Source: CAZJAH01 sp964544155 (GTDB lineage Bacteria; Bacteroidota; Ignavibacteria; Kapaibacteriales; UBA2268). From it: DNA of 64,000 nucleotides. Within the stretch, counting starts at the first letter, position 1, and every line of letters starts with the position of its first letter. Shown piece after piece: positions 27,463-36,116 of this stretch. Below the pieces are notes generated by a model, which was not told where the DNA came from, searched no databases, and saw only the letters and a list, made by a program, of their open reading frames with translations. A program made the position numbers and the translations under genes. The stretch is taken from positions 76,962 to 140,961 of the forward strand of contig CAZJAH010000004.1 of the NCBI GenBank assembly GCA_964544155.1, read 5' to 3'.

Positions 27463-30400
27463 TTATTTCAAAATTAATATCCTTTTCGAATTGATAAGAC
27501 TCCTGCCTTCATAAACATTCAGATAATAATGCCCTGAAGGAAGTGCGCCGGTATCAAAACTGATAAGGGTTTCCCCGGAGAAATTCTTGTCACCGATCAA
27601 TGCGGCTTTTCTTCCATAAAGATCATAAAGTTCAATCCTTATATGCTTCAATTTATCAGTAATGAAAGAGATATTAATCATTCCCGAGGCCGGATTAGGA
27701 TAGGCCTCAAGCCCAATACTGTTTTGTATCGCAATATCTGGTTCTTCTATGCTAAGTGTGGTTTCAAAGCCGGCTATTTTGTACAGGCCGCCGCCAAAAT
27801 CGCTTATCCAGAAATTTTTGTCAGAAGGGTCATATTGTATTCCCCTAGCGTTAATTATACCATTTAGATTTTCCAGATTGATACGCTCAAGTTCTTTCGC
27901 GGGATCGTTTTTATCCATTTTAATAATATAGGCGTTGGATAGCACATTGCCCGGGAATTCAGTGCATACCTGATAAATATATCGCTCGCCGTCATAGCAT
28001 AATCCTCTGGGGCCTAAATTTGCCTGGCAGGGATTTTTCACCTTTCTTATAACCGATCCGTTATCTGGATTAACATAGTATAACTCTCTGGCACCATCTC
28101 TTTCACCAAGAACAAGTGAGCCGTCAACTAACGCTACCCCTATGGGATATTTGCCTGCCGGGCTTGTGAACTCATCGAGCACATTGCCGTTCGCATCCAC
28201 TTTTAACAGTATTCCGTCAGAGGAAGGATTTGTGCTGTTTAGCTGATGTATGTAGAATATCCCATTTTCATTGTCTATGGCCAGATCGGTTAAGAGGCTG
28301 TCAACGGGCAGATCAATCTGTTTAACAATACTAAAATCATTGGGGTGTATTTTGATCAGCTTATTATTGCGGAAGTTTGTAGTCCATATAAATCCCTCAC
28401 TGTCTAATGTAATTCCATATGGCACATGCGATACATTCGATGTTTGCAATAAGGAGCCTTTTTTTCTTTGCTGAATAGTGAAAGTGTTAGTTATCAAAGT
28501 AGTGTTTTCATCATTTACTTTTATTCTGGCGAGATGAGTATTAACATTAGCTATTTCCCAATTCAGCCGGCTGCCCTCGGCGCTTTCATTTATCATCTGC
28601 CAGGTTTGGCCGTCATCGAAGCTTATTTCGACTTTAACGGGGCCATTAAAACCATACCATGAAATTAACTGTTCTAACCCTCCGACAAGTATCTCGCCGC
28701 CGGCGGGATTGGTGATCTCCGGGCTGATAACAGTTTCTGAAGGAATTTCCACTTCCCAGATTGACCGCCCGTGTGTAGCCGCTCTGAGAGTTAGCTGAGG
28801 CAGTATAACTCTATCGAGATGAAACTCAAGGTCTACAACAGGGCTTCGAGTGAGATTTTTGCCATAGGGGAACCATGTACCACCATCATCATAGCTCGCG
28901 TAAACTCCAATATCGGTTGCCACAAAAAGTGTGTGAGGGTCATCAGGGTGTATAACAATATCATTACAGGGCACATCGGGAAGATTAGAACTAATGTTGA
29001 CCCAGCTCGATCCTGCATCAGTTGTTTTAAATACGTGCGGTGTGCCGTATCCCGAAAATGTGATATATGCTGTTTTAAATTCAAAGTGCGAAGCTGTTAT
29101 TGAACTTACATACCTATTGACAAGGCCGTTGGTATGGACTTCTTCCATATCAACATTTTCTCCGGTAAAAGTATATACTTCGCCCGTAGCCGTACCGGCA
29201 TAAACAAGAAATTCTTCACCGTGCGCGGCATCAATAGATGTATAATAATCTTCAACAGGCTTTTCGGAGAATTTATACCATTCGTCGCCGAAATCAAAAG
29301 ATATATAAAAATGCTTCCTGCCGTGATAAACAAATCCCTCATTATTTGGATCGGCCGCCAGAGGGGCGTGCCAGGAGGCGCCCTCAGTAGGATTTATTCC
29401 GGACATATTTATATTCATGGTATTTTGGCCCAGATCGAGTTTCCAGATTCTGCCATTAGGGAATTCTCCCAGTATGATATCCGGATTTTGCTGATTTACA
29501 AGTACACTGAATCCGTCACCCCCTACATATATCCCCCAGTTATTTGTAAAATTCCCCAGTGTGCCGTTATCCTGAGTTCCTCCGTAATTCTGGCTTTGTT
29601 TGGAATTATCAATAGCAAAGGCGTAAAACTGCGTAATCGAAAGCCCTTCATTAATATCCTCGAAATGGCTGCCCATGTTGGTACTGCGGTACATCCCGCC
29701 GTCATTTCCTATATACAGCTCATTTGGATTCATGGGATTAAACGCGCCGTGGTGCTGATCTACATGTACGTGCCCGCCGCCATATCCGTTAGTGATATTA
29801 TTCCAGGTTAAGCCTCCGTTCGTTGTTCTCCAAAGGTCGATACCTCCGGCAAAGCATATTTCCTGATTTGTAGGATGCGGCAGAATATAATTATCATAAA
29901 ATCCCTGGGCGTTAGGCCCGAAAATATCTATGTTCGGAGCTTTAGTTTCAAACCATCTTCCCGCGTGGTCATTCGAGCGGTATATAGCACCGTCTCTATT
30001 GTCTCCTCTTTCCATAAGTGCGTAAAGTACCTCCGGATTCGATTTCGAAAACTGTACGGATACCCGCCTGATTGATTCCCAGCCAAGCCCGTTATTTTTT
30101 TCTTCCCAAGAATTTCCGCCGTCAGTACTCAGTAAAACTCCCAAACCGGAGACGCCGATGATGATCTCATTTTGCAGGTGCGGATGCAATGAAAGGTCAG
30201 TTACAAAGCCGTCATACATTTTAATCCAGCTGCCTCCGGCATTAGTTGATTTATAAACGCCGCCATTACGCTTGCCCGCGCCTGCTATGACAAGATCGGA
30301 ATTTAGCGGATGAACGTATATCTTAGAAAATGCACCCACATGTGATAATCCGGCCAAGAACCAGCTTTCGCCCGCGTCAGTAGATTTATATACACCTGAA

Positions 30401-30918
30401 CCAAGATAGGCGTCCACATTATTGCTGGCCTCGCCTGTAGCGGCGTAAAGTATGTCGGGATTAGCTGGGTCTATGGCAATCGATCCGAAAGCTATAGAAT
30501 TTTCATTATCAAATATGGGCCTCCATGACTGTCCTCTGTCTGTGGTTTTCCAGATGCCTCCGGCAGCAGCTCCGATATAAACAGTTCCTTCAATCGTTGG
30601 ATGATGTGCTACAGATTTTACCCTGCCGCCTATATCAAAGGGGCCTATGTTCTTCCATTCCGGCTGCGCGGCCTGCAAATAAGCCGAAGAATACTTGTAT
30701 TTGTAAACTAATTTGTCTTCCTGTTCAATGGCGTTTAGTCTTTGTTCCTGGCTTATCCGGTTAAAGGGATAGGCCCTTTGGCCGATGAAATCCAAGGCTC
30801 TCATGAGAGGCTTAGGATGTTCATACTTGGATTTGTCTTCCTTAAGCTCTTCGGATTGCTGTCCGAAAGCGCTATAGGAGGATAGCAGCAATAGAATAAT
30901 TAAATAGATTTTCCCCAT
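27463..30918 (-). CDS. Asp-box (sortilin/VPS10-like) propeller protein with T9SS sorting domain
   Basis: This 1151-residue exported protein starts with a signal peptide (LIILLLLSSYSAFGQQ). About 700 residues of repeats carry Asp-box motifs, for example TDRGQSWRP, TDAGESWFL, TDGGNSWEE, TTNGGLTWNN and YDDGGTWFP, so the fold is one or two large BNR/VPS10-type beta-propellers. An Ig-like module (NPAGGEILVGGLEQLISW) follows, then a smaller NHL-like propeller (YGITLDSEGFIWTTN). A type A sorting domain ends the protein (YPNPASGMINISF, LYDLYGRKA, LPSGHYYLNVYE). GGAG lies upstream of the ATG. Such proteins resemble secreted sialidase-like or cellulase-like propellers, but no catalytic set is visible, so substrate and activity are open. 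Confidence 0.85.
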   Translation of the reverse strand: MGKIYLIILLLLSSYSAFGQQSEELKEDKSKYEHPKPLMRALDFIGQRAYPFNRISQEQRLNAIEQEDKLVYKYKYSSAYLQAAQPEWKNIGPFDIGGRVKSVAHHPTIEGTVYIGAAAGGIWKTTDRGQSWRPIFDNENSIAFGSIAIDPANPDILYAATGEASNNVDAYLGSGVYKSTDAGESWFLAGLSHVGAFSKIYVHPLNSDLVIAGAGKRNGGVYKSTNAGGSWIKMYDGFVTDLSLHPHLQNEIIIGVSGLGVLLSTDGGNSWEEKNNGLGWESIRRVSVQFSKSNPEVLYALMERGDNRDGAIYRSNDHAGRWFETKAPNIDIFGPNAQGFYDNYILPHPTNQEICFAGGIDLWRTTNGGLTWNNITNGYGGGHVHVDQHHGAFNPMNPNELYIGNDGGMYRSTNMGSHFEDINEGLSITQFYAFAIDNSKQSQNYGGTQDNGTLGNFTNNWGIYVGGDGFSVLVNQQNPDIILGEFPNGRIWKLDLGQNTMNINMSGINPTEGASWHAPLAADPNNEGFVYHGRKHFYISFDFGDEWYKFSEKPVEDYYTSIDAAHGEEFLVYAGTATGEVYTFTGENVDMEEVHTNGLVNRYVSSITASHFEFKTAYITFSGYGTPHVFKTTDAGSSWVNISSNLPDVPCNDIVIHPDDPHTLFVATDIGVYASYDDGGTWFPYGKNLTRSPVVDLEFHLDRVILPQLTLRAATHGRSIWEVEIPSETVISPEITNPAGGEILVGGLEQLISWYGFNGPVKVEISFDDGQTWQMINESAEGSRLNWEIANVNTHLARIKVNDENTTLITNTFTIQQRKKGSLLQTSNVSHVPYGITLDSEGFIWTTNFRNNKLIKIHPNDFSIVKQIDLPVDSLLTDLAIDNENGIFYIHQLNSTNPSSDGILLKVDANGNVLDEFTSPAGKYPIGVALVDGSLVLGERDGARELYYVNPDNGSVIRKVKNPCQANLGPRGLCYDGERYIYQVCTEFPGNVLSNAYIIKMDKNDPAKELERINLENLNGIINARGIQYDPSDKNFWISDFGGGLYKIAGFETTLSIEEPDIAIQNSIGLEAYPNPASGMINISFITDKLKHIRIELYDLYGRKAALIGDKNFSGETLISFDTGALPSGHYYLNVYEGRSLINSKRILILK

Positions 30919-31037
30919 TTTAAGTCTCCATCAATAAAAATATATCAATCCACATTATAATATTATTTATAATGAAATAAATTATTGGGATAAAAACAAG
31001 AAGTATTTTATTACTGGCATAAAATAGAGAGATTATC

Positions 31038-31574
31038 TCAATCCAATAAACTATAAACTGGCCCTTTTGATGTGTTCACGCTTTTTATGAGTGATATCCG
31101 GAATCGCGGCATCATACCGAAGTCGTGATCCTTGTAAGCTCCGGCTGCTTTTTTGAATTCTTTAGCGGAATATTCTTTTATTCTGACTAATGTGAGGTGG
31201 GGAGTAAAATCGCGTTTGTCTTTCTCAAAGCCGAATTTATAAAGTTTTTCATCGATACCGGCATGGAGCTTTTTAACTAGGTTATCTTCAGAATAAACTC
31301 CGGCGAACATTACTTTAGGGCGGCTTAGCGACGGAAACGCTGAAATACCCCTGAATTGCAGGAAAGCATTGTATTCAGTAAGCAGGGGAGATAAGTCGTC
31401 TTTTATTTCAGAAGCTTTATCTTCATTCACTTCCCCCAGGAATTTATAAGTGAAATGCAGGTTCTCTAATTCTACCCATTTTCCTCTTAGTGATTCACTG
31501 AAATTATCCTTCAGCTCGGGATATATAATCTCGAATAAGGAGCTGTCCGCGAATGTGCCAATGAATAATCTCAT
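31038..31574 (-). CDS. thpR: RNA 2',3'-cyclic phosphodiesterase (2H/LigT family)
   Basis: This 178-residue cytosolic protein of the 2H phosphoesterase superfamily opens 2',3'-cyclic phosphates at RNA ends. Two catalytic HxT motifs are visible: HFTYKFLG (about residue 40) and HLTLVRI (about 126). The N-terminus RLFIGTF is typical of ThpR. The gene follows the ahcY terminator and has no obvious functional link to its neighbours. No Shine-Dalgarno sequence is seen before the ATG. Confidence 0.9.
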   Translation of the reverse strand: MRLFIGTFADSSLFEIIYPELKDNFSESLRGKWVELENLHFTYKFLGEVNEDKASEIKDDLSPLLTEYNAFLQFRGISAFPSLSRPKVMFAGVYSEDNLVKKLHAGIDEKLYKFGFEKDKRDFTPHLTLVRIKEYSAKEFKKAAGAYKDHDFGMMPRFRISLIKSVNTSKGPVYSLLD

Positions 31575-31585
31575 ATCACTAAATG

Positions 31586-31615
31586 AAAAAACAGGCCCCG
31601 GTTTTGGGCCGGGGC
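31586..31615 (-). terminator. Terminator after ahcY
   Basis: On the minus strand GCCCCGG and CCGGGGC form a perfect seven-pair stem around CCCAAAA, followed after CTG by six T. It lies just downstream of ahcY and reaches to within about 12 bases of the thpR start. Confidence 0.85.
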
Positions 31616-31628
31616 TTTATGCCAAAAA

Positions 31629-32942
31629 TTATGTTCCCGCCTTGTAATCACTAATATAGTGAAGCTGTTCGGGAGTTAATTTATCCAGTTTTGTCCCCAT
31701 CATTTCGAGCTTTGTCTTAGCGATGTATTCATCCTGCTCTTCGGGCAGGTCGATAACTTCGTTAGGAAGTTTTTCGCCTGCTTTGTGCTTTTCTAGCAAG
31801 AGCAGATGTGACATAAATTGATTTGCGAAGGACATATCCATTACCTCTGAGGGATGGCCTTCAGCAGCGGCAAGGTTTACGAGCCGTCCCTGGGCCAGAA
31901 CGAAAATCTTTTTACCGTTTTTAAGAGTATATTCTTCGCAGTTATTCCTGATCTGACGTTTTGATTCGGTTATCTCTTCAAGGTCTTTCAGGTTAATTTC
32001 TGCGTCGTAGTGGCCTGTATTACAAACAATGGCGCCGTCTTTCATGCTTTCGAAATGGCGTTTAACGATAACGTCCTTAACTCCCGTAGCTGTAACGAAT
32101 ATATCTCCGACCTTTGCTGCTTCGTCCATTGTCATTGCTTCATGGCCTTCAAGTGTAGCTTTTAGAGCTGCAGTCGGCTTAACTTCCGTGATAATCGAAT
32201 TGGCTCCGAGGCCTTTTGCCCTTTTTGCAACACCTGAACCGCAATGCCCGTGGCCGGCTACAACGAAGTTCTTACCTGCTATAAGCACTGATGTAGCCCT
32301 GAGGATACCGTCAATCGTCGATTGTCCTGTACCGTAAACGTTATCAAAATCCCACTTGGTTTCAGCGTCGTTCACCGCCATAACGGGATAGTAGAGAGCG
32401 TTAGATTTTGCCCTTGCGCGGAGCCTCTGTATGCCGGTGGTGGTTTCTTCCGTGCCTCCGATTACGTATTCGCGGGCCATCTGCTCATGATTTTCGTGCA
32501 TAGTATTGATCAGGTCGCATCCGTCATCTAGTGTCAGATGGGGTTTCTGGTCAATAGTCCTTTCAATGCACCAGTAAAAATCTTCGTGATTGGCGTACCA
32601 CGCAAAGATTGAAATACCGTCTGCCGCGAGCGCTGCTGCTACAGCATCATGGGTTGAAAGGGGGTTACATCCCGACCATGTTACTTTGGCGCCTGCTGCT
32701 TCGAGAGTTTTGATAAGCACGGCGGTTTCTTTGGTAACATGCAGGCAGCCTGCAATGGTATAGCCTTCAAAGGGCCTGGTTTTACTGTATTTTTCTCTCA
32801 GGTTCATGAGCACGGGCATTCTGGATTCTGCCCAGTCAATAAGCCTTTTGCCTTCGTCGGCAAGCGATATATCTCTTACGCAATACTGTCCCGGTACTTC
32901 GGAAAAATTGCCTGTCGCTTTTTTGGGTGGATAATCAGCCAT
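31629..32942 (-). CDS. ahcY: Adenosylhomocysteinase (short form)
   Basis: AhcY hydrolyses S-adenosylhomocysteine to adenosine and homocysteine, using bound NAD. Motifs: CLHVTKETAVLI, the substrate region ALAADGISIFAWYANHEDFYWC, and the NAD-binding VVAGHGHCGSGVAKRAKGLGA. At 437 residues it is the short type: it lacks the roughly 40-residue insertion of the animal and proteobacterial enzymes. It also ends in YISDYKAGT rather than the C-terminal Lys/Tyr signature (KPxxYRY type) that reaches the neighbouring subunit in the long form. Short forms are known in archaea and several thermophilic bacteria. It follows metK by 22 bases, so the methyl donor is made and recycled from one unit. A terminator follows. 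Confidence 0.95.
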   Translation of the reverse strand: MADYPPKKATGNFSEVPGQYCVRDISLADEGKRLIDWAESRMPVLMNLREKYSKTRPFEGYTIAGCLHVTKETAVLIKTLEAAGAKVTWSGCNPLSTHDAVAAALAADGISIFAWYANHEDFYWCIERTIDQKPHLTLDDGCDLINTMHENHEQMAREYVIGGTEETTTGIQRLRARAKSNALYYPVMAVNDAETKWDFDNVYGTGQSTIDGILRATSVLIAGKNFVVAGHGHCGSGVAKRAKGLGANSIITEVKPTAALKATLEGHEAMTMDEAAKVGDIFVTATGVKDVIVKRHFESMKDGAIVCNTGHYDAEINLKDLEEITESKRQIRNNCEEYTLKNGKKIFVLAQGRLVNLAAAEGHPSEVMDMSFANQFMSHLLLLEKHKAGEKLPNEVIDLPEEQDEYIAKTKLEMMGTKLDKLTPEQLHYISDYKAGT

Positions 32943-32964
32943 AATATTTTTTTCCTTTACTTTA

Positions 32965-34113
32965 TCATCCGAAATGTTTCTTTAAATCATCAACTAAATC
33001 AAGTTTTTCCCATGGGAATTCATCTCTTCCGAAATGCCCGTAAGCGGCCGTAGGCCTGTAAATGGGTTTTCTCAGGTTAAATCGTTCGATTATGCCTGAA
33101 GGAGTCAGTTCAAAATGTTTATGAATATATTCAGCAATCTCATGATCGGTTTTTTTCGAACTTCCGCGAGTATCCAGGTGTATGGATATCGGGTCTTTCA
33201 CGCCTATAGCGTATGACAGCTGTATCGTACATTCTTTAGCTATTTCCGCCGCAACGATATTCTTTGCGATATGACGCGCGGCGTAAGCTCCCGAACGGTC
33301 TACTTTCGTGGGGTCTTTCCCCGAAAAAGCGCCACCGCCGTGAGGGGCTCTACCGCCGTAAGTATCTACAATGATCTTTCTGCCGGTAAGGCCTGTATCG
33401 CCATGCGGCCCTCCGATTACGAATTTTCCGGTAGGGTTTACATGGTATTTCGTATTCTTATCCAGGTATTTTCCCGGAATAATTTCATTTATAACATATT
33501 TAAGCAGGTCTTCTTTTATTTGCTCCTGGGTTACGTCTTCATCATGCTGTGTGGAGATAACAACCGTATCTACCCTGACAATTTCATCATTATCATTATA
33601 CTCTATGGTAACCTGCGATTTAGCGTCCGGCCTCAGATAGGGCATGAGTTGGTTATCATTTTTTCTTATATCGGCAAGCTTCTGTACCAGTTTATGGGCG
33701 TACATCAGCGGGGCCGGCATCAGCTCAGGGGTTTCATTGCAGGCATACCCGAACATAATGCCCTGATCTCCTGCGCCGCCTGTTTCCACACCCTGCCATA
33801 TATCCTGGCTTTGGTGATTGATTACGTTTACAACAGAGCAGGATTCCGAGTCGAACCTGTAACCTGCCTTTGTATATCCTATATCCTTTATGACGCCCCT
33901 GACTATAGTCTGAAGATCAATATAAGTATCGGTAGTGATCTCGCCGCCAACGACGATCATACCTGTGCTGGCGAAACATTCGCAAGCCACGCGGCTGTAG
34001 GGATCGTCTTTGAGCATGGCGTCAAGCACCGCGTCTGACACCTGATCGCATATCTTGTCGGGGTGCCCTTCAGATACCGATTCTGAGGTAAAGAAATAGT
34101 TATGTTTTTTCAT
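32965..34113 (-). CDS. metK: S-adenosylmethionine synthetase
   Basis: MetK makes S-adenosylmethionine from methionine and ATP. The N-terminus FFTSESVSEGHPDKICDQ carries the ATP-contacting histidine. Further motifs are GAGDQGIMFGYA (adenosine loop), KFVIGGPHGDTGLTGRKI, and GGGAFSGKDPTKVDRS. The start at 34113 is preferred: AGGA lies ten bases upstream and the product (382 residues) begins MKKHNYFFTSE like its relatives. A frame open to 34206 would add 31 residues and overlap the nucleotidyltransferase gene. It lies 25 bases after that gene and before ahcY. No SAM riboswitch fits in these short gaps. Confidence 0.96.
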   Translation of the reverse strand: MKKHNYFFTSESVSEGHPDKICDQVSDAVLDAMLKDDPYSRVACECFASTGMIVVGGEITTDTYIDLQTIVRGVIKDIGYTKAGYRFDSESCSVVNVINHQSQDIWQGVETGGAGDQGIMFGYACNETPELMPAPLMYAHKLVQKLADIRKNDNQLMPYLRPDAKSQVTIEYNDNDEIVRVDTVVISTQHDEDVTQEQIKEDLLKYVINEIIPGKYLDKNTKYHVNPTGKFVIGGPHGDTGLTGRKIIVDTYGGRAPHGGGAFSGKDPTKVDRSGAYAARHIAKNIVAAEIAKECTIQLSYAIGVKDPISIHLDTRGSSKKTDHEIAEYIHKHFELTPSGIIERFNLRKPIYRPTAAYGHFGRDEFPWEKLDLVDDLKKHFG

Positions 34114-34138
34114 TCGTATGTATCCTGTCAAAAATAGA

Positions 34139-35119
34139 TTAACTTCTGTCAATTTCGCTTGAGCTGCCCACATTGAAGCTGTGGAAATGCCCATTAACAA
34201 TGGCATGATTGCCGATTATCGATTTTTCCAGCAAAGAAAGCGACACATTCGCTCCGTTGCTTAATATGGAATTGCGCACTATGCTGTCCTGTACGCGTCC
34301 GCCATCGGCAACTGTTACATAAGGCCCGACAACTGAGTTGACAATTTTGGCATCGGGAGCAATATGGCAGGGCGGTATAATCACAGAGCCTTCAATTTTA
34401 TATTCTTTAGGGAATTTATCGAGAAGGTAGCGGTTTGTGCTCAGCAGGGTTTCGCGTTTGCCGCAGTCGTACCAGCCTTCTACCCTGAATGTTTTGAATT
34501 TTTCGCCTTTTTCGATCATTATTTGCAGAGCGTCTGTGAGCTGATATTCGCCTCTGGTTTTAATGTCTTTAACTATCAGATCCTCAAGGCTTTCTCTAAG
34601 CAGAACCGGGTTAGTGATATAATAAATGCCAACCAGCGCGAGCTTTGAAATAGGTTCTTCGGGCTTTTCTACCATCCTGGTAACGTTTCCGTCGTCATCA
34701 AGCAAAACTACTCCGAACCTTCTCTGATCTTCAACTTTTTTTACTCCGAGAGAGCTGCCGCCGGATATACGGGCAAGGCTCAGGTCAACATCAAATACTG
34801 TATCGCCGAGAATTATCATCAATGGGTCATTGCCGAATGTGTCTCTGGCAGACCAGATAGCATGGCCGAGGCCTTTGGCTTCTTCCTGCTCAACAAAATC
34901 GACTTCCATATCGGAGTATCTTTCTTTAACGAAATCGATGACCATCTCTCCCATATAGCCGTAAACTATCGAGGCTTTTTTAATTCCCTGCTCTTTGAGC
35001 GCATCGAGTATGTGTGCTAAAATCGGTTTGCCTGCTACGTTAAGTAATACTTTTGGCAATGTGTAAGTATGGGGGCGCAATCTTGTTCCTACTCCTGCTA
35101 CCGGAATTACTGCTCTCAT
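34139..35119 (-). CDS. Sugar-1-phosphate nucleotidyltransferase (RmlA/GlmU-like)
   Basis: This 326-residue enzyme has the nucleotidyltransferase signature at its start (PVAGVGTRLRPHT, TLPKVLLNVAGKPIL), the metal-binding ILGDTVFD and the substrate segment MVEKPEEP, then WYDCGKRETLL. The C-terminal 90 residues form a left-handed beta-helix (VIIPPCHIAPDAKI, GNHAIVNG). This layout fits long-form glucose-1-phosphate thymidylyl- or uridylyltransferases, which make activated sugars for surface polysaccharides. The exact sugar and nucleotide cannot be told from motifs. It precedes metK by 25 bases and appears to head the metK-ahcY unit. Confidence 0.88.
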   Translation of the reverse strand: MRAVIPVAGVGTRLRPHTYTLPKVLLNVAGKPILAHILDALKEQGIKKASIVYGYMGEMVIDFVKERYSDMEVDFVEQEEAKGLGHAIWSARDTFGNDPLMIILGDTVFDVDLSLARISGGSSLGVKKVEDQRRFGVVLLDDDGNVTRMVEKPEEPISKLALVGIYYITNPVLLRESLEDLIVKDIKTRGEYQLTDALQIMIEKGEKFKTFRVEGWYDCGKRETLLSTNRYLLDKFPKEYKIEGSVIIPPCHIAPDAKIVNSVVGPYVTVADGGRVQDSIVRNSILSNGANVSLSLLEKSIIGNHAIVNGHFHSFNVGSSSEIDRS

Positions 35120-35420
35120 AATGATTTCTTATTTTATTTTGAAAAACTTAGGAATACCAAAAATACGATTTATTGCTCTTATAAAAAAAAGCTAACTGGA
35201 TATGTAACGAAAAGATGGCCTTTCAATTTGAAATATTCAGGAAATTGATGAGATGAATGAATAAGGAGGAGTTTGGCCGCTCAAAGCAGCAAAAAGCGAG
35301 GAGCATAAGGATTCATCACGTAAAGGCGCAAAAAGTGCGGCTATAAATTGCCGCGCGCATATTACCTGATATTTGGAAAATATTTTATTTAGTCATTTAA
35401 TTGACTGTTTCCGGTTCAAC
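35120..35420. other. Gap between the nucleotidyltransferase start and the DUF262 pseudogene
   Basis: No gene, RNA or terminator is recognisable in these 301 bases. The part next to the nucleotidyltransferase should contain its promoter, but no clear boxes are seen. A GATGAAT/ATTCATC pair near 35253-35320 could be chance. The region reads as eroded sequence beside the broken gene that follows. Confidence 0.35.
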
Positions 35421-35723
35421 TTATTTCGGCAATTCGCCGTTTATGATTTTTTCAATTTTTTCTATATCCTGCGCTAATTTACTTTCTAAACCGGACGAAT
35501 ACCTGAATCCTAATGAATTTCTTAGTGACCTTAATCTTTCTTTAGTCCTCCAGTAAATGAAGGTTCCGATCGGGTATCCTTTAATGATACTGTCTAATAG
35601 CTTTGCTGAAGACTAAGAATCCCAAACAAATTTTCTTTGAAATTGCGGAATTTTTACCTTGCCTTTTTCAATTTCGCCAATTAGGTCAGAATAATTGACG
35701 GAGATATTTTCTGAGGATGTCAT
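35421..35723 (-). pseudogene. DUF262 (GmrSD N-terminal type) protein, truncated, with an internal stop
   Basis: The minus-strand frame from ATG 35723 reads as the start of a DUF262 protein, the ParB-like domain of GmrSD-type modification-dependent nucleases. KIPQFQRKFVWD contains the family's (I/V)PxFQRxxVW signature, and KLLDSIIKGYPIGTFIYW matches its next helix and strand. Codon 37, right after the WDS, is TAG (35613-35615). Translation of the same frame continues for about 63 sensible codons beyond it and then ends at TAA 35421, far short of the 350-600 residues of intact relatives. The last 28 residues (from about SSGLESKLAQDIEK) do not look like DUF262, so a deletion may have joined two fragments. 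This is probably a relic of a defence gene. Confidence 0.75.
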
Positions 35724-35776
35724 AATTATTTATAGTAATTTTTGGAATATAATTTGGCTGGTAAAATAAAATGGCC

Positions 35777-36115
35777 TTAATAATCCAAGCCTTTTTCTTT
35801 TAGTAAACGCATTTTATGATCGATTTTGGATAGCTTTTGCGATACTGCTTTGCCAAGGTCTATTCCGCGAGAATTGGAATAATTCATTAGCGCGATGAAT
35901 ACATCGGCAGCTTCATCGGCAAGAGCGTCATGCGGTATCTCTTTACCTTTCCATTTCTTTTTTTCGAGGTTTGCCAGTTCTCCCGCCTCGCCGTTTAATT
36001 CGAGGCAGAAGAACTCGCCTGTCCTTTCAGGAAAAAAAGCTTTCTGATAATTATCAAAAGCCTGCTGTAAGTTATTTAAGGAATCATTGGATAATTCCTG
36101 CAACTTCTTAGCCAT
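35777..36115 (-). CDS. MazG-like nucleotide pyrophosphohydrolase
   Basis: This 112-residue protein has the all-alpha NTP pyrophosphatase pattern: acidic helix LELNGEAGELAN (ExxE) and a second LADEAADVFIAL (ExxD), which bind magnesium. Such enzymes cleave (d)NTPs, often damaged ones, to the monophosphate and pyrophosphate. It is a single-domain member, much shorter than two-domain E. coli MazG. It starts one base after the stop of the OmpR-type regulator gene, so the two are cotranscribed; a functional link is not evident. Confidence 0.82.
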   Translation of the reverse strand: MAKKLQELSNDSLNNLQQAFDNYQKAFFPERTGEFFCLELNGEAGELANLEKKKWKGKEIPHDALADEAADVFIALMNYSNSRGIDLGKAVSQKLSKIDHKMRLLKEKGLDY

Positions 36116-36116
36116 A

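Noticed and set aside
29134..29811. Plus-strand frame of 225 codons antisense to the Asp-box cargo gene
   Set aside because: It mirrors a long, well-supported gene whose repeats match a known family; the antisense product has no recognisable motif.
33271..34038. Plus-strand frame of 255 codons antisense to metK
   Set aside because: metK is unambiguous on the other strand, and the antisense frame has no ribosome site or known domain.
34114..34138. SAM riboswitch before metK
   Set aside because: The gap is only 25 bases and the upstream gene runs right up to it, so no riboswitch fits.
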